Assembly (NCBI RefSeq): GCF_900111495.1
Contig: NZ_FOIU01000004.1
Span: forward strand, 124,001-188,000
Direction of reading: 5' to 3'
Origin: Chryseobacterium wanjuense
GTDB taxonomy: Bacteria; Bacteroidota; Bacteroidia; Flavobacteriales; Weeksellaceae
Length of the DNA stretch: 64,000 nt
Positions 8,254 to 16,578 of this stretch are shown in pieces (the stretch's first letter is position 1; each line of letters opens with the position of its first letter). The translations under genes and the position numbers were made by a program. The notes under the pieces are model-generated. The model had not been told where the DNA came from, ran no database searches, and saw only the letters and a list, made by a program, of their open reading frames with translations.

Positions 8254-8589
8254 TTAGACTTCGTCGTCAGAATCGATCGTATAAGATTTTGATTTGAAGT
8301 CTTTGTCATGTTTTTCTGATATTACATCCTCACCCTTTTCATTAATGATGAATTCTGTGGACTCATTAAACATCTCCTGAAAACTTTTAAAATCCTCCTT
8401 GTATAGGTAAATTTTGTGTTTCTCGAATGTAGCTTCCCCATTCTCCCCGAAGTTCTTTTTACTTTCGGTAATCGTAAGATAATAATCTCCTGCTTTCGTC
8501 TCGCGCACATCAAAGAAATAAGTTCTTCTCCCTGCTTTTAACACCTTCGTGAAAATTTCATTTTCATGGCGTTCCTTGTATTCACTCAT
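8254..8589 (-). CDS. PUR-family DNA/RNA-binding protein (DUF3276)
   Basis: Small protein with one PUR repeat, the single-stranded nucleic-acid-binding fold of eukaryotic Pur-alpha. Bacteroidota and spirochaete members are ~110 residues; this one is 111. The order is the PUR strands (FTKVLKAGRRTYFFDVRETKAGDYYLTITESKK), an amphipathic helix (YKEDFKSFQEMFNESTEFI) and an acidic/basic tail ending DSDDEV. Binding is presumed to need dimerisation of the repeat. The cellular role in bacteria is not established. It is a single-gene unit with its own promoter and terminator. Confidence 0.88.
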   Translation of the reverse strand: MSEYKERHENEIFTKVLKAGRRTYFFDVRETKAGDYYLTITESKKNFGENGEATFEKHKIYLYKEDFKSFQEMFNESTEFIINEKGEDVISEKHDKDFKSKSYTIDSDDEV

Positions 8590-8618
8590 TGTTAGATATT
8601 TTTTAATCTTGTTAAGAA

Positions 8619-8647
8619 CAAATATAAAAGTTTTCTTTTAATCACAA
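8619..8647 (-). promoter_or_regulatory. Promoter of the PUR-family gene
   Basis: On the minus strand: TTG (8647-8645), 18-base spacer, TATATTTG (8626-8619), 29 bases before the ATG. Full match to the consensus. Confidence 0.75.
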
Positions 8648-8688
8648 AATTTTTTTTATGATTTATTTAACAATTGAGAATGAAACGG

Positions 8689-10350
8689 CTAAGCGGTTAC
8701 GGAATTGGTAATTTCAGTAAGGTTGATAATTTTATCTGCTCTCTGAGCGCTAGACTCTCTGTGTGTGATGATTATGGATGTTGCATTATGAATTTTCCTG
8801 TCGATATTTTCCAGGATATTTTGTTCCGTTTCGGTATCTAATGCAGATAGAGAATCGTCGAAAATAATAATATTAGGGTCTTTAATTAAGGCTCTTGCGA
8901 TACAAATCCTTTGTTTCTGACCTCCCGAAAGCATCACTCCACGCTCTCCAACCATGGTTTTGTATTGTTCTTTAAACTCAACAATATTTTTATCAACGTC
9001 GGCAATTCTTGCATATTCCACTACTTTTTCGTGCGTAGGTTTGTCGATGGCAAAACCGATATTATTTTCGATAGAATCGGAGAAAAGATAACTTTCCTGT
9101 GGAATATATCCGATAAAATTCCTGTAATTTTCGAGATTATGCTCTTTGAGATTGACGCCGTCAATTAAAATTTCCCCTTCAGTAGGGTCTATCAAACGGC
9201 ACAGAAGAAGGGCAATGGTAGACTTTCCGCTTCCGGTTTTTCCCATGATTGCTAAAGATTCTCCTGCTTTTATTGAAAAACTTAAATTATCAAGCGCTTT
9301 AATCCCTGTATTCGGGTAGACATAAGAAACATTTCTGAACTCAATATTTCCTTTAATAGGATAATTTTCAAAGTTTTTGTTAACGATCTCAGATTTTTTA
9401 TCCATAAATTCATTAATTCTCTGCATGGAAGCTTCCGCCCTTTGGTTCACGGAAGTTACCCAGCCTACCATTGAGAACGGGAAGATCAATGTATTGATGT
9501 ACATGAAGAAATCTGCAATTTTACCGATGCTTAGTTGTCCTGCAATATATTTTTCGCCGCCGATCCAGATGATGGCAACATTCAATAATCCGATTACGAA
9601 TAAAATAATGGTAAAGAAATATGCTTCAGTTTTCGCCAAATCAAGCGCTTTGTCCTGATAGTCGGTGACTTTTACACCGCAATTTTTTTTGATATAATTC
9701 TCTCTTGCGAAAAATTTTACCACACGGATACCGGAGAAACTATCTTGTACAAAAGTTGAAATGGCAGACTGGCTTTTCTGCATGATTTTCGACTTTTTAT
9801 TAATAATAGAACTTACTTTGTAGATAGCATACGATAAAATAGGAAGTGGCAACAACGTCCAAAGCGTCATTGAAACATCGGTTTTTATCATGTAAATTGC
9901 TGTGATCAGGACAAGGACAATCAGGTTGGCAACATACATGACGCCAGGTCCCAGATACATTCTTACTGCCACAACATCTTCACTGAGCCTGTTCATAAGA
10001 TCTCCGATGGTTGTCTGCTTGTAATCCGTTAATGATAAATCCTGATAATGTCTGTAAATTTTATTTTTAAGCTCATATTCGATTCTTCTGGATGCCACGA
10101 TGATGGTTTGTCGCATCATGAAGGTGAAAAATCCGGTCAGTAAAGAACATCCTACAATAATCCCAACATACATCAAGACCTGTTGATTGAAGCCTAAGTT
10201 TCCGTTCTTTGTAAGCTCGTCGACCGACTTACCCACGAACTGAACTTTATATATATTGAAAAAATTACTGGCAATAATAAATAACAGTCCCCAAAACAAC
10301 AATATTTTGTGCTTCCAAAAATAGGGGTTTAAGGTTTTTAGCGCTTTCAT
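8689..10350 (-). CDS. ABC transporter, fused permease and ATP-binding protein (MsbA-like)
   Basis: Half-size ABC exporter of 553 residues in the inner membrane; the substrate cannot be read from the sequence (lipid, peptide or drug are all possible). The six-helix type I exporter domain covers about 1-310, and the nucleotide-binding domain about 330-545 with Walker A GKTGSGKST, Q-loop YIPQESYLF, signature LSGGQKQR, Walker B IIIFDDSLSALD and the switch His in IITHR. It should act as a homodimer or with an unlinked partner, as no second half-transporter is adjacent. It is divergent from nusB, with promoters in the 91-base gap. Confidence 0.9.
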   Translation of the reverse strand: MKALKTLNPYFWKHKILLFWGLLFIIASNFFNIYKVQFVGKSVDELTKNGNLGFNQQVLMYVGIIVGCSLLTGFFTFMMRQTIIVASRRIEYELKNKIYRHYQDLSLTDYKQTTIGDLMNRLSEDVVAVRMYLGPGVMYVANLIVLVLITAIYMIKTDVSMTLWTLLPLPILSYAIYKVSSIINKKSKIMQKSQSAISTFVQDSFSGIRVVKFFARENYIKKNCGVKVTDYQDKALDLAKTEAYFFTIILFVIGLLNVAIIWIGGEKYIAGQLSIGKIADFFMYINTLIFPFSMVGWVTSVNQRAEASMQRINEFMDKKSEIVNKNFENYPIKGNIEFRNVSYVYPNTGIKALDNLSFSIKAGESLAIMGKTGSGKSTIALLLCRLIDPTEGEILIDGVNLKEHNLENYRNFIGYIPQESYLFSDSIENNIGFAIDKPTHEKVVEYARIADVDKNIVEFKEQYKTMVGERGVMLSGGQKQRICIARALIKDPNIIIFDDSLSALDTETEQNILENIDRKIHNATSIIITHRESSAQRADKIINLTEITNSVTA

Positions 10351-10359
10351 AAAGTTTTA

Positions 10360-10367
10360 CAAAATTA
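10360..10367 (-). promoter_or_regulatory. -7 box of the ABC transporter gene
   Basis: TAATTTTG on the minus strand, 9 bases before the ATG. No clear TTG at -33. Confidence 0.45.
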
Positions 10368-10411
10368 CGAAAATGTAAGCAGACTACGAATTTCATAAAT
10401 TTTAAATTTCG

Positions 10412-10419
10412 TATCTTTG
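10412..10419 (+). promoter_or_regulatory. -7 box of nusB
   Basis: TATCTTTG, an exact TAnnTTTG match, 22 bases before the nusB ATG; the -33 element is unclear. Confidence 0.55.
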
Positions 10420-10441
10420 CACCCATAAAAAAGCTCTTTGA

Positions 10442-11347
10442 ATGTTAGGAAGACGACAAATCCGTGAAAAAGTAGTACAGACTGTGTATTCATACTACCA
10501 GAATCCTGTAAAGTTTGATGTTTTAGAGAAAAACATGTTTGCCGGAATAGAGAAAATCTATTATCTCTATATCTATCAGCTAAACTTTTTGGTGGCTCTG
10601 AAAGAATTGGCAGAGAATCAAATCGAGATCGGTAAAAATAAATATTTGAAAACCGATGCTGATATTAATCCTAATCAAAAATTCATCAACAACCAAGTTT
10701 TAATTAAGCTGGAGGAAAATCCTGAAAGATTGTTCTTCACAGGACAGCACAAGCAATTGAAATGGGATATGCACGATGATTTATTGGTGAAAACTTTCCA
10801 GAGAATCACTGCCGGAAAACGGTATCAGGATTTCATGAAACAGGATGGATATTCTTTTGAGGATGATCAGAAGTTTATCGGAAAATTATTTTTAAGATAT
10901 ATTGCTGAAAATGATGATTTCCACGACTATCTTGGTGACAAAGAACTTTCATGGTATGATGATATTCATATTGCCAATTCGATGGTACAGAAAACGATTG
11001 GTTTCCTGAAGGAAGATGAAGAAAGCAGAACTTTGATCAAAATGATTAAAGATGAAGATGATAAAGATTTTGCCGGGAAATTATTGAGAGATACTTTAAA
11101 CAACTGGGAAAACAACGAAAAGAAACTGGAAGAAAGACTGGAAAACTGGGATTTGGACAGAGTTTCTTTAATGGATAAAGTAATTTTATCAACGGCAATT
11201 TCGGAGCTTGACAATTTTCCTTTTACCCCTTCAAGAGTTATTATTAATGAATATATTGAGATTGCAAAAGTGTTTGCAACAGACCGTTCGAATATTTTCA
11301 TTAACGGAATTTTGGATAAATATTGTAAAGATCTAAATAGAATATAA
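10442..11347 (+). CDS. nusB: Transcription antitermination factor NusB, long form
   Basis: Binds boxA RNA with NusE and promotes antitermination on rRNA operons. The NusB fold is in the C-terminal half (about 150-300), with VSLMDKVILSTAISELDNF and the signature-like RVIINEYIEIAKVFATDRSNIFINGILDKY. The first ~150 residues (LGRRQIREKVVQTVYSYYQNP onward) are a Bacteroidota extension; E. coli NusB has ~140 residues in total, so 301 is usual for this phylum. A DUF1573 lipoprotein gene and yajC follow with short gaps (10 and 4 bases), suggesting one operon. Confidence 0.92.
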   Translation: MLGRRQIREKVVQTVYSYYQNPVKFDVLEKNMFAGIEKIYYLYIYQLNFLVALKELAENQIEIGKNKYLKTDADINPNQKFINNQVLIKLEENPERLFFTGQHKQLKWDMHDDLLVKTFQRITAGKRYQDFMKQDGYSFEDDQKFIGKLFLRYIAENDDFHDYLGDKELSWYDDIHIANSMVQKTIGFLKEDEESRTLIKMIKDEDDKDFAGKLLRDTLNNWENNEKKLEERLENWDLDRVSLMDKVILSTAISELDNFPFTPSRVIINEYIEIAKVFATDRSNIFINGILDKYCKDLNRI

Positions 11348-11357
11348 AGAATAAAAC

Positions 11358-11870
11358 ATGAAAAAGACGTTATCAATTATCGCTTTGTCTATCATAGGCT
11401 TTGGTTTGGTTTCTTGCAAAAAAGAAAACAAAGAAGTTCAAAGTACAGAATCTGCTACTACAGATTCTACTGCTGCGCCTACAGCTCCTGTTGCCGGAGA
11501 TTCTACTGCAACGACGGTTTCAGGTGAAACACCAGCTGCACCGGTTTCTAACCAGCCACTAACAACAATTGCTCTTTCTGAAAACAATTTCGATTTCGGA
11601 AACATCAAAAAAAGAGATAAAGTAGAGCACGTTTACGAAATTACAAACACAGGAACAAATCCGTTGGTAATTTCTGAGGTAAAACCCGGATGCGGATGTA
11701 CTGCTCCTGATTTTACAAAAGAGCCGATCATGCCTGGTAAAAAAGGAAAAATCACGTTACATTTCGATTCTTCAAACTTCGATGGAAATGTTCAGAAGTA
11801 TGCTGATGTTTTTGCTAACGTAGAAAAGGCACCGATTAAATTAACATTCACTGCGAATATTCAACCATAA
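11358..11870 (+). CDS. DUF1573 lipoprotein
   Basis: Exported lipoprotein of 170 residues: signal peptide with lipobox LVSC (Cys20), a low-complexity Thr/Ala/Ser/Pro linker (about 27-75), and a DUF1573 Ig-like domain (about 78-170) with the family core FDFGNIKKRDKVEHVYEITN, the PGCGCTAPDF cysteine loop and ITLHFDSSNFDGNVQKYADV. DUF1573 domains resemble MSP/ASH beta-sandwiches; their role in Bacteroidota is unknown. It lies between nusB and yajC, probably co-transcribed. Confidence 0.88.
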   Translation: MKKTLSIIALSIIGFGLVSCKKENKEVQSTESATTDSTAAPTAPVAGDSTATTVSGETPAAPVSNQPLTTIALSENNFDFGNIKKRDKVEHVYEITNTGTNPLVISEVKPGCGCTAPDFTKEPIMPGKKGKITLHFDSSNFDGNVQKYADVFANVEKAPIKLTFTANIQP

Positions 11871-11874
11871 TATA

Positions 11875-12255
11875 ATGAATATACTAACAATATTTTTACA
11901 GGCACCCGGTCAGGGAGGAAATTCTTCCATGATGCTGATCATGATGGGTGTAATGTTTGTGGGGTTTTATTTTTTAATGATAAGACCACAAATGAAAAAA
12001 CAGAAACAGGAGAAAAACTTCCAGGAAACCCTTAAAGTAGGAACAAGAGTTGTCCTTACTTCAGGTCTTCACGGAAGAATTGCTCAGGTTCAGGATGATG
12101 GTTTTGTTATTGAAACATTATCCGGGAAATTAAAATTCGAAAAAGCAGCTGTTTCAAGAGAATTTACAGAAGCCCGTTTCGGAGATAAAGCAAAAGCTGC
12201 GGAAAAAACAGCAGATAAAGCTACTGACAAAAAAGAAATCGAAGAGAAAAACTAA
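11875..12255 (+). CDS. yajC: Preprotein translocase subunit YajC
   Basis: Accessory subunit of the SecDF-YajC complex at the SecYEG translocon. It has one N-terminal membrane helix (about 20-38: MMLIMMGVMFVGFYFLMIRPQ), the family hallmark FYFLMIRPQMKKQKQ, then the small cytoplasmic domain (LKVGTRVVLTSGLHGRIAQVQDDGFVIE). The last 20-odd residues are a Lys/Ala/Asp tail. It is 126 residues long, slightly longer than E. coli YajC (110) because of the tail. Only 4 bases separate it from the upstream lipoprotein gene. Confidence 0.93.
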   Translation: MNILTIFLQAPGQGGNSSMMLIMMGVMFVGFYFLMIRPQMKKQKQEKNFQETLKVGTRVVLTSGLHGRIAQVQDDGFVIETLSGKLKFEKAAVSREFTEARFGDKAKAAEKTADKATDKKEIEEKN

Positions 12256-12278
12256 TTTTTCTTTTTTGAAGATATTTC

Positions 12279-12320
12279 GTTTCGGCGGGGTGAGCAAAGC
12301 TCACCCCGCCGAAACTTTTT
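12279..12320 (+). terminator. Strong GC-rich terminator after yajC
   Basis: A perfect 17-base stem (12279-12295 with 12299-12315), loop AAA, then five T residues. The arms are rich in G and C (GGCGGGGTGAGC core), unlike the surrounding DNA. Confidence 0.92.
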
Positions 12321-12356
12321 ATATAATCATATAATTTGTGTTCTTCGTGAAAAAAT

Positions 12357-12386
12357 TTGTGAAATTTGTGGTTTACTCTATCTTTG
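12357..12386 (+). promoter_or_regulatory. Promoter of the SDR gene
   Basis: TTG (12357-12359), 19-base spacer, TATCTTTG (12379-12386). The box ends 4 bases before the ATG at 12391, so the mRNA would be leaderless. Confidence 0.72.
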
Positions 12387-12390
12387 CCCC

Positions 12391-13122
12391 ATGAATCAAA
12401 ACACAAACAAAACCGTTCTCATTCTGGGTGCCAATTCCGATGTTGCCAAACAATGTATCAAACAATATATTGAAAAGGATTTTTCTGTAATTGCGGCTTC
12501 AAGAAATACACAATCTCTGGAAGATTTTATCGGCCAAAATAATCTTCATTCAAAAGTTACGGTTTTACATTTTGATTCTGTTGATTTCGATTCACACCAA
12601 AAATTTTACAACGAACTTCCTGTGAAACCTCATCTTGTAGTATATGCTGCAGGATTTTTAGTTGATAACGAAAAAGCATTGAGAGATTTTAAAGGTACTC
12701 AACAAATGATGCTGGTGAATTATATGGGGGCGGTTTCCATCTTAAATATTATTGCGACAGATGAAAGTAATAAAAACTTAGAAAGGATCATTGGGTTATC
12801 CTCACTTTCAGGCGTTCGAGGTCGAAAAAGTAACTTTGTTTACGGAAGCACAAAAGCGGCTTTTACTACTTATCTAGCAGGTTTGAGACAAGAACTGGCT
12901 TCAAGAGATATTAAGGTTAATGCTTTAGTTATTGGTTATATCAGAACAAAAATCAATGAAGGTTTACAGTTGAATGAGTCTTTAATAATGGAGCCGGATT
13001 ATGTTGCAAAATTCATTGTCAATGCCGGGAATTCTTTTACCATTGTTCCGAATTTTAAGTGGAAAATGATTTATTTGATTTTGAAAATTTTGCCGGAGAG
13101 TTTGGTCGCGAAACTTCCTTAA
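12391..13122 (+). CDS. Short-chain dehydrogenase/reductase (SDR) family protein
   Basis: NAD(P)-dependent oxidoreductase of 243 residues; the substrate is not identifiable. The Rossmann entry is VLILGANSDVAKQC (a GAxSDVA variant of TGxxxGIG, as in complex or divergent SDRs such as DprE2-like epimerases). The catalytic set is Ser in LSSLSG, Tyr151 and Lys155 (YGSTK). The C-terminal part (KWKMIYLILKILPESLVAKLP) is hydrophobic and may sit at the membrane. It stands alone between the yajC terminator and ligD, which converges on it. Confidence 0.88.
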   Translation: MNQNTNKTVLILGANSDVAKQCIKQYIEKDFSVIAASRNTQSLEDFIGQNNLHSKVTVLHFDSVDFDSHQKFYNELPVKPHLVVYAAGFLVDNEKALRDFKGTQQMMLVNYMGAVSILNIIATDESNKNLERIIGLSSLSGVRGRKSNFVYGSTKAAFTTYLAGLRQELASRDIKVNALVIGYIRTKINEGLQLNESLIMEPDYVAKFIVNAGNSFTIVPNFKWKMIYLILKILPESLVAKLP

Positions 13123-13172
13123 TTTGTATAAAAATATGTAGTTTTGTCAAAAGAACTTAGCATTAAAAAATA

Positions 13173-15056
13173 TTATTCACCTCCCTGCAACAATTCCAAC
13201 GCCTTCATCATATCAATTCCCTTTCCCAAAACAGGCTTAAACAAATCCCCCTTTTCCTTAATTCTATCCAACGCATTATGAATATTAAAATCCGTAGGTT
13301 TTAAACCGGGTTTTAATTCTTCCCATTCCAACGGCATGGAAACAGAAGCTCCCTCTTTTGGTCGTAAACTGTAAGCGCTGGCCAACGTCTGTCCGGTTCT
13401 GTTTTGAAGATAATCGAGATAGATTTTTTTATCATCTCTTTTCTGCAAGCTTCTTTCTAAAGTGGTGATTTGCGGTAACTTTTCATTAACCTGCTTCATC
13501 AGAATATGAGCAAAATCTTTCACCTGGTTAAAATCATATTTTCCACCCATCGGAATGTAAATGTGGATTCCCGTGCTACCGGAAGTTTTGCAATAGCCTT
13601 GAATTTTAATGGATTTTAAAACTTCATTCACCTGCAAAGCCGTTTCAATGACATCATCATAAGTGTTTTTCTTGGAAGGGTCAAGATCCAGAACCAAAAA
13701 ATCAGGATGTTCCAGGTCAGGAAGCGATGAGTTCCACGGATTTAAATCGATACAGCCCAGATTGTTGAGATAAGCCAAAGTCGCCTTGTCGTTACAGTAA
13801 ATATAATCGATGTATTTATCGTTCGATTCCGAATAAACCTGCGTCGTTTTTATCCAGTCGGGAATATTATCGCTTGCATCTTTCTGATAAAAGCTTTGCT
13901 CTTCAATTCCATTCGGAAAACGGTTTAACGAAAGCGGACGGTTTTTCAAATGCGGCAGAATGTAATCTGCGACGGATTGGTAATAATCGACCACATTACC
14001 TTTTGTTATACTATCTTTCGGGAAGTAGATTTTGTCCTGATTGGTCAGTTTTACTGTATGTTTATTTAAGGTGATTTCCTTTTCTTTTTCGGAAGATTTT
14101 GTACTTTTTGGGGGAGTTTTAGCTTTCATTTCTTTAGGTTTTTCATTAATTTTACTCTTTTCACTCGAATCTGCAATTTCTTCAGGATTTTTATCTTCAC
14201 GGATGGCTACAAAAACCGGGTGCCGGAAAATTCCGTCTTTGGTAATTTCAGAATATTTTATTTCGCACACCAGCTCAGGCTTCGTCCATGTTACGGGCAT
14301 ATTGGTTTTCGGCTTATTTTCAAACGGGGAAGTTTTTACCGCTAATTTCTTAAGCCTTTCATACATTTCATTTAAGGATGTTTTATTAAAACCGGTTCCT
14401 GTATGTCCTGCATAAATCAGCTTTTCATCAATATATTTTCCTAAAATCAACGCCCCGAAACCTTCTCTGGAACCTCGAGGTTCTGTAAAACCACAGATGA
14501 TGACTTCTTCGGTATTGGTAAATTTTATTTTCAGCCAGTCGGAAGTTCTGTGATTTTCAATATACAGGCTGTCTGCTTTTTTGGCGATCATTCCTTCGAG
14601 TTGCATTTTTTTCATCTGTTCAAAAAAATCGATGCCTTTTTCGGGAATATGATCACAGTATTTGATCACATCAGTTTCAACTAAAGCTTCTTTTAAAAGT
14701 TCTTTTCGTTGAATTAAAGGAAGTTCTTCAGTAGGATGACCATTGAGCCAGAGAATGTCAAAAACGTGATACACTAAGGCTAAATTAGGGTTATCTCCAA
14801 TCTGTTGTAATAACTGGAAATTAGGCCTTCCGTTTTCGTCATACGCCACAATTTCACCATCCAGAATCATTTTGTGTTTTTGATTTTTGAAATCCTGCGA
14901 TACTTTATCAAATTTTGATAAAAAAGAAATTCCGTTTCGGGAGTAGAAGAGGGGCTGATCTTTGCTAAGATCGGCAATAGCGCGATAACCATCCCATTTT
15001 ATTTCGAAAACCCAGTCTTCATCATCAAAAGCTTTTTCGTAAGATTTGGCGAGCAT
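13173..15056 (-). CDS. ligD: DNA ligase D, ligase and polymerase domains (downstream part of a frame-split ligD)
   Basis: Core of bacterial non-homologous end joining with Ku. From the ATG at 15056, 627 residues hold the ATP-dependent ligase (about 1-290; nucleophile Lys20 in EIKWDGYRA, then the OB fold), a Lys/Glu-rich linker, and the LigD polymerase/primase domain (about 335-620: QDKIYFPKDSITKGNVVDYY, FLVLDLDPS with metal-binding Asp residues, KTSGSTGIHIYIP). The same frame stays open upstream past this ATG through QRFNSLVDEKKLKNFIKP to beyond 15160, overlapping the phosphoesterase part, so the ATG is probably not the natural start. Adding one base to the A9 run at 15160-15168 fuses both parts into one 853-residue protein. 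Confidence 0.88.
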   Translation of the reverse strand: MLAKSYEKAFDDEDWVFEIKWDGYRAIADLSKDQPLFYSRNGISFLSKFDKVSQDFKNQKHKMILDGEIVAYDENGRPNFQLLQQIGDNPNLALVYHVFDILWLNGHPTEELPLIQRKELLKEALVETDVIKYCDHIPEKGIDFFEQMKKMQLEGMIAKKADSLYIENHRTSDWLKIKFTNTEEVIICGFTEPRGSREGFGALILGKYIDEKLIYAGHTGTGFNKTSLNEMYERLKKLAVKTSPFENKPKTNMPVTWTKPELVCEIKYSEITKDGIFRHPVFVAIREDKNPEEIADSSEKSKINEKPKEMKAKTPPKSTKSSEKEKEITLNKHTVKLTNQDKIYFPKDSITKGNVVDYYQSVADYILPHLKNRPLSLNRFPNGIEEQSFYQKDASDNIPDWIKTTQVYSESNDKYIDYIYCNDKATLAYLNNLGCIDLNPWNSSLPDLEHPDFLVLDLDPSKKNTYDDVIETALQVNEVLKSIKIQGYCKTSGSTGIHIYIPMGGKYDFNQVKDFAHILMKQVNEKLPQITTLERSLQKRDDKKIYLDYLQNRTGQTLASAYSLRPKEGASVSMPLEWEELKPGLKPTDFNIHNALDRIKEKGDLFKPVLGKGIDMMKALELLQGGE

Positions 15057-15130
15057 GGGCTTAATGAAATTCTTTAGTTTTTTTTCGTCAACTAAAGAAT
15101 TGAATCGTTGAAATCGTGGTTTTGTGTCTG

Positions 15131-15733
15131 TTATGACTTCTTTTTGCTGCTTTTTAGGCTTTTTTTTTCCTCTAAAAATTTGGTGACCTGAGAATTTTTG
15201 GCGGTATTTTCTTCTGCATCATAATTTTCTTCTGCAAAATCATCTTTATGTTTAATGAGCAGCCAAGAATTATTTTCGGCATTTTTCATTTTAACCAAGG
15301 CAAATTCACCTTTTAATTTTTTTCCGTGTAAAATGAATTTTAACGAACCGGCTTTTAATTCTTTCAACAATTCTTTTTCGTCAGAAAGTTTAGAATTTTC
15401 GTCCAATGGTTCGTAGGTTCCGCTGTCCCAGATTTCCACCTGTCCGGCTCCATAATTTCCTTCGGGAATATTTCCTTCAAAATCTTTGTAATCGTAAGGA
15501 TGATCTTCCACCATCATCGCCAGACGTTTGTCTTTCGGATCCAATGACGGACCTTTCGGAACGGCCCAGCTTTTCAGAACGCCTTCCATTTCCAACCTGA
15601 AATCATAGTGAAGCCGCGATGCAGCATGCCTTTGAATCACAAAAATAAGTTTGTCTTTGCTTTTTTTTGTCTTTCCTTGCGGTTCGCTGGTTTCGTCGAA
15701 TTTCCTTTTTTCGTTATAATCTTTAAGAGCCAT
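15131..15733 (-). CDS. ligD: LigD 3'-phosphoesterase domain (upstream part of a frame-split ligD)
   Basis: Trims 3' phosphates and ribonucleotides at breaks. The 200-residue product is the PE domain of LigD: FVIQRHAASRLHYDFRLEME, WAVPKGPS, MMVEDHPYDYKDFEG and IPEGNYGAGQVEIWD carry the family's catalytic His, Asp and Arg positions. It ends in a Lys/Ser tail after leaving the ligase frame inside a 9-A run. The start codon overlaps the ku stop by one base (TAATG), so it is translationally coupled to ku. Stand-alone PE proteins exist, but the continuing open ligase frame makes a split gene the better reading. Confidence 0.9.
   Translation of the reverse strand: MALKDYNEKRKFDETSEPQGKTKKSKDKLIFVIQRHAASRLHYDFRLEMEGVLKSWAVPKGPSLDPKDKRLAMMVEDHPYDYKDFEGNIPEGNYGAGQVEIWDSGTYEPLDENSKLSDEKELLKELKAGSLKFILHGKKLKGEFALVKMKNAENNSWLLIKHKDDFAEENYDAEENTAKNSQVTKFLEEKKSLKSSKKKS
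15160..15168 (-). other. A9 run at the ligD frame break
   Basis: On the coding (minus) strand nine A residues follow GAGG. The phosphoesterase frame reads GAG GAA AAA AAA AGC and meets TAA 30 bases later. With ten A residues the frame becomes GAG GAA AAA AAA AAG CCT and runs on into the ligase without a stop. Runs of this length are known sites of polymerase slippage, replication errors and assembly errors. Confidence 0.85.
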
Positions 15734-16518
15734 TACGATGCATTTTTAGATTTGGGAGTTTGTAAACTGGCTTTCAATTGTGCCATCAGGTCAATCACTT
15801 TACCTTCTTTTGCAGGTTCGGCTTTTTTAGCTTTTACACCTTTACCTTTAGCTTTTTGTTTGATTATTTTTAGTAAAGATTCGGTGTAAGTATCTTTATA
15901 CATTTCGGGATCGAATTCTTGGGAAAGCTGTTCTATAAGGCTTATTGCCATTTTGAGTTCGGCAGGTTTCGGAGCTTTTTTGGCCGGAATTTTCAGGTCT
16001 TTATAATCTCTGATTTCCTGGGCAAATCTTAATCTGTTTAAAATCAAAACATCATCATTGTACGGACGGATCATTCCGATCGCTTCACTTTCACGAAGAA
16101 CGAATGTTCCGACTCCTACCATTTCTGTTTCAGATAAGGCTTTTAACAACAGTCTGTAGGCATTTTCGCCATTTTTCTGAGGTTCCAGATAATAAGGATT
16201 TTCAAAATAAACGGAATCTACTTCCACTTCTTTTACAAACTGATCGATAGAAAGTATTTTTGATTTTTCGGGGCTTGCCGCCTCATAATCTTCTTCTTCA
16301 AGAATGATGTATTTATCGTCCATGAGATAACCTTTTACAATGTTTTCCCATTTTACTTCTTTCCCTGTTTTTTCGTTGACTCTTTTGAATTTAATATTAG
16401 AAAAATCGGATTTATCAAGCATATCCAAATCCAACTTGCTGGTTTCTGTGGCGGAATAAATCTTTACAGGGATATTGACTAAACCAAAGCCAATGGCGCC
16501 GTTCCAAATTGCTTTCAT
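15733..16518 (-). CDS. ku: Non-homologous end-joining protein Ku
   Basis: Forms the homodimeric ring that binds DNA ends and recruits LigD. The 261 residues match bacterial Ku from the first motif (MKAIWNGAIGFGLVNIPVKIY) through NEKTGKEVKW, GYLMDDKYIILEEEDYEAA and FENPYYLEPQKNGENAYRLLLKAL to RFAQEIRD. The C-terminal Lys/Ala-rich tail (about 225-261) is the variable DNA- and ligase-contact region. It is first in the ku-ligD operon, with a one-base stop/start overlap. Confidence 0.95.
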   Translation of the reverse strand: MKAIWNGAIGFGLVNIPVKIYSATETSKLDLDMLDKSDFSNIKFKRVNEKTGKEVKWENIVKGYLMDDKYIILEEEDYEAASPEKSKILSIDQFVKEVEVDSVYFENPYYLEPQKNGENAYRLLLKALSETEMVGVGTFVLRESEAIGMIRPYNDDVLILNRLRFAQEIRDYKDLKIPAKKAPKPAELKMAISLIEQLSQEFDPEMYKDTYTESLLKIIKQKAKGKGVKAKKAEPAKEGKVIDLMAQLKASLQTPKSKNAS

Positions 16519-16578
16519 TGTCTTACGTTTTGTGTAAGAGCGTGCAATGATTGTGCCGTTGAAAATGAAAATTAATAA

